DNA of 5,259 nt from an uncultured Clostridia bacterium (lineage in GTDB: Bacteria > Bacillota_A > Clostridia > Oscillospirales > Oscillospiraceae), in contig CAMVIC010000132.1 in assembly GCA_947167435.1 (NCBI GenBank), positions 1-5,259 on the forward strand, in the 5' to 3' direction. Shown in pieces: positions 3,186 through 5,259 of this stretch. A program made the translations under genes and the position numbers. Under the pieces are notes generated by a model that saw nothing but the letters and a program-made list of their open reading frames with translations, was not told the origin of the DNA and did not search any database. Position 1 is the first letter of the stretch. Every line of letters starts with the position of its first letter.

Positions 3186-5259
3186 TCAGATAAATTTTCC
3201 CGTGACGCTGTCTTTGCAGGCGCGGATGTCCTCCGGGGTGCCGCAGGCGACGATCCTGCCGCCGTCCTCGCCGCCCTCGGGGCCCATGTCGATGATATAA
3301 TCGGCGGCGCGGATCACGTCCAGGTCGTGCTCGATCACCACGACGGTGGCGCCGTGGGCGATCAGCGTGCGGAACACCTGAAGCAGCGTCTCCACGTCCT
3401 GCGGGTGCAGGCCGATGGTGGGCTCGTCAAAGACGAAGACCGAATCGGCCTGCTGCCGGCCCATTTCGGAGGCCAGCTTCAGCCGCTGCGCCTCGCCGCC
3501 GGACAGTCCAGGCGTTTCCTCGCCCAGCGTCAGATACCCAAGGCCGAGGTCCCGGAGCGTTTCCAGCCGTTGGGCGACGGCGCTCATGTCCCGGCAGAAT
3601 TCCAGCGCCGTGTTCACGTCCATGTCCATCAGCGCGGGGAGGGACGCCTCCTCACCAGCCTTGTTCCGATAGCGAATCTTCATCGCGTCCTTCGCGTAAC
3701 GTGAGCCCCGGCAGTCCGGGCAGGGAATATCCACGTCCGGCAGGAACTGGACGTCCAGGGAGATCTGGCCCGTCCCGTCACAGACCGGGCAGCGCAGGGA
3801 GCCGGTGTTATAGGAAAAGTCCCCGGCCTTGTAGCCGGCCTGCTTCGCCGCCTTCGTCCGGGCGTAGCACTTGCGCAGCTCGTCGTGCACGTTGGCGTAG
3901 GTGGCAACGGTGGAGCGCACGTTGATCCCGATGGGCGTGGCGTCGATCAGCTTGATGTGCCTGATGCCCTCCGCCTCGATCTTCCGGATATGCTCGGGCA
4001 TTTTCTTCCCGTTGCACAGAGAATCCAGCGCGGGGACCAGGCTTTCCAAAACCAGCGTGGTCTTTCCAGAGCCGGAGACGCCGGTGATCGCCGTCAATCG
4101 GCCCTTGGGGATCTTCACGGAAAGGGGCTTGACGGTGTGGATGCGGTCCGTCTCCAGATGGATCGCTCCATTGGCGAACAGCTCCCGGCCGGACGGCTTC
4201 CGTTCCACCGCCTGCGCCCCGGAGAGGTACTTGCCGATCACGGAAGCCGGATCGTGCTCAATGTCTTCGATCGTCCCTTCCGCAATGACCATGCCGCCCT
4301 TCGCGCCGGCCTCCGGCCCCATTTCGATGAGCCAGTCGGCCTCCTTCAAAATCTGCACGTCGTGATCTACCAGCAGCACGGAGTTGCCGTCCTTGACCAG
4401 ATCGCGCATGACGCCGTTCAGTCCGACGATGTTGGCGGGGTGCAGCCCGATGGACGGCTCGTCCAGCACGTACAAAACGCCCGTCGTGCGGTTTCGCACC
4501 GCCCGCGCCAGCTGCATCCGCTGTCGCTCCCCGGTGGAGAGGGTGGAGGAGGCCCGGTCCAGCGTGAGGTAGCCCAGACCCAGGTCCATGAGCCGCGCCG
4601 CCACCTCCAGATAGGATTCGCAGATGTTCCGCGCCATGGGGCGCAGCTCCTCCGGCAGGGAAGCGGGCACCGCTTTGACCCATTCGATGGATTCCTTCAG
4701 CGTCATCTCGCAGGCCCGGTCCAGGGAGATCCCCATCAGCCGGGGCGCCCGGGCGGCCTCCGAAAGCCTTGTCCCATGGCACTCGGGGCAGACGTCCTCC
4801 TTGAGGAACTTCTCCACCCGCTTCATGCCCTTTTCGTCCTTGACCTTGTTCAGGGCGTTGAGCACCGTGGCCGTGGCGCTGTAATAGGTGAAGTCCATTT
4901 CCCCGGCGGTTGCGGTATCCGCCTTCTTGGGCCGGTAGAAGATATGCTTTTTGACCATGGGACCGTCGTAGACGATCTCCTTTTCCTTTTCCGTCAGGTC
5001 CCGGAAGGGAATGTCCGTCCGCACGCCCATGGCGCGGCAAACGTCGGTCATCAGGGACCACATGAGGGAATTCCAGGGGGCGACGGCGCCGTCGTCAATG
5101 GAAAGGCTTTCATCCGGAACCAGCGTGCTCCGGTCCACGGTGCGGACCGTTCCGGTGCCGCCGCAGCACTTGCAGGCCCCCTGGGAGTTGAAGGCCAGAT
5201 CCTCGGCGCCGGGGCCGTAAAAATGCTCCCCGCATTCCGGACAAACGATTTCCTGCATC
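3186..5259 (-). CDS. uvrA: UvrA paralogue (class II / UvrA2-like excinuclease ABC subunit A), 5' end outside window
   Basis: About 690 C-terminal residues of a UvrA-family tandem ABC ATPase, which binds damaged or distorted DNA. Numbering is from the methionine at 5258, which is internal. Seen in order: first zinc module CPEC...CKCC (C6, C9, C29, C32), an insertion domain with IFYRPKK and DFTYYSATAT (106-131), CPECHGTRL (157-165), first-domain signature LSTGERQ (240-246), Walker B VLYVLDEP (261-268) with H299, second-domain Walker A GVSGSGKT (393-400), second zinc module CPVC...CPDC (C490, C493, C513, C516), signature LSGGEAQ (585-591), Walker B VFVFDEP (607-613) and H644. Missing are the first Walker A and any UvrB-binding domain, which would lie beyond base 5259. 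The wording of the insertion domain and the LSTGE signature resemble the second UvrA of Clostridia and lactobacilli (UvrA2), related to drug-tolerance UvrA-like proteins, rather than the main repair UvrA. That class is my inference. It heads the operon as far as visible. Confidence 0.93.
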   Translation of the reverse strand, partial: MQEIVCPECGEHFYGPGAEDLAFNSQGACKCCGGTGTVRTVDRSTLVPDESLSIDDGAVAPWNSLMWSLMTDVCRAMGVRTDIPFRDLTEKEKEIVYDGPMVKKHIFYRPKKADTATAGEMDFTYYSATATVLNALNKVKDEKGMKRVEKFLKEDVCPECHGTRLSEAARAPRLMGISLDRACEMTLKESIEWVKAVPASLPEELRPMARNICESYLEVAARLMDLGLGYLTLDRASSTLSTGERQRMQLARAVRNRTTGVLYVLDEPSIGLHPANIVGLNGVMRDLVKDGNSVLLVDHDVQILKEADWLIEMGPEAGAKGGMVIAEGTIEDIEHDPASVIGKYLSGAQAVERKPSGRELFANGAIHLETDRIHTVKPLSVKIPKGRLTAITGVSGSGKTTLVLESLVPALDSLCNGKKMPEHIRKIEAEGIRHIKLIDATPIGINVRSTVATYANVHDELRKCYARTKAAKQAGYKAGDFSYNTGSLRCPVCDGTGQISLDVQFLPDVDIPCPDCRGSRYAKDAMKIRYRNKAGEEASLPALMDMDVNTALEFCRDMSAVAQRLETLRDLGLGYLTLGEETPGLSGGEAQRLKLASEMGRQQADSVFVFDEPTIGLHPQDVETLLQVFRTLIAHGATVVVIEHDLDVIRAADYIIDMGPEGGEDGGRIVACGTPEDIRACKDSVTGKFI

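Overview
The window looks like a piece of a Clostridia chromosome, probably Oscillospiraceae-like (relatives of Faecalibacterium, Flavonifractor and similar gut anaerobes). Evidence: strong GGAGG-type ribosome binding sites 6-7 bases before each start, a short Clostridia-type peptide deformylase with the CVGMAANM form of motif I, a class II (UvrA2-like) UvrA paralogue, and a CTTGAAAACTGAATA box of the kind found in Firmicutes rRNA leaders and spacers. The genus is an inference from remembered family sequences; no search was run.

Layout. (1) Bases 1-~990 hold no credible protein gene. Read on the minus strand this stretch resembles the promoter and leader region of a stable-RNA (rRNA) operon running leftwards out of the window. 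It has three diverged tandem modules (about 874-791, 731-640 and 263-194), each an A/T tract followed downstream by an AGTGAGAGGACTTTTT-like box, and then a boxA-like element at 151-131. No rRNA sequence itself is recognisable. (2) Bases 993-1781 (+) encode the nucleotide-binding domain of an ABC exporter whose membrane domain is absent, so this is probably a 5'-truncated remnant. (3) Bases 1812-1857 form a perfect 17-bp hairpin between convergent genes, probably a terminator serving both strands. (4) Bases 5259-1879 (-) are a tightly packed four-gene operon, in transcription order: a UvrA paralogue (5' end beyond the window), a small cysteine-containing protein probably of the TIGR04076 family, a low-molecular-weight protein-tyrosine phosphatase, and peptide deformylase. 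Gaps are 15, 23 and 15 bases and each visible start has a good ribosome binding site, so they are very probably co-transcribed. The operon's promoter lies outside the window.

How the genes fit together. The operon joins a DNA-damage or drug-tolerance type UvrA, a phosphatase and a formyl-methionine processing enzyme. No single pathway is obvious; a housekeeping or stress cluster is the cautious reading. The most unusual parts are the repeated leader architecture at the left, the truncated ABC exporter beside it, and the uncharacterised small protein inside the operon. I see no CRISPR array, phage gene, transposase or toxin-antitoxin pair.
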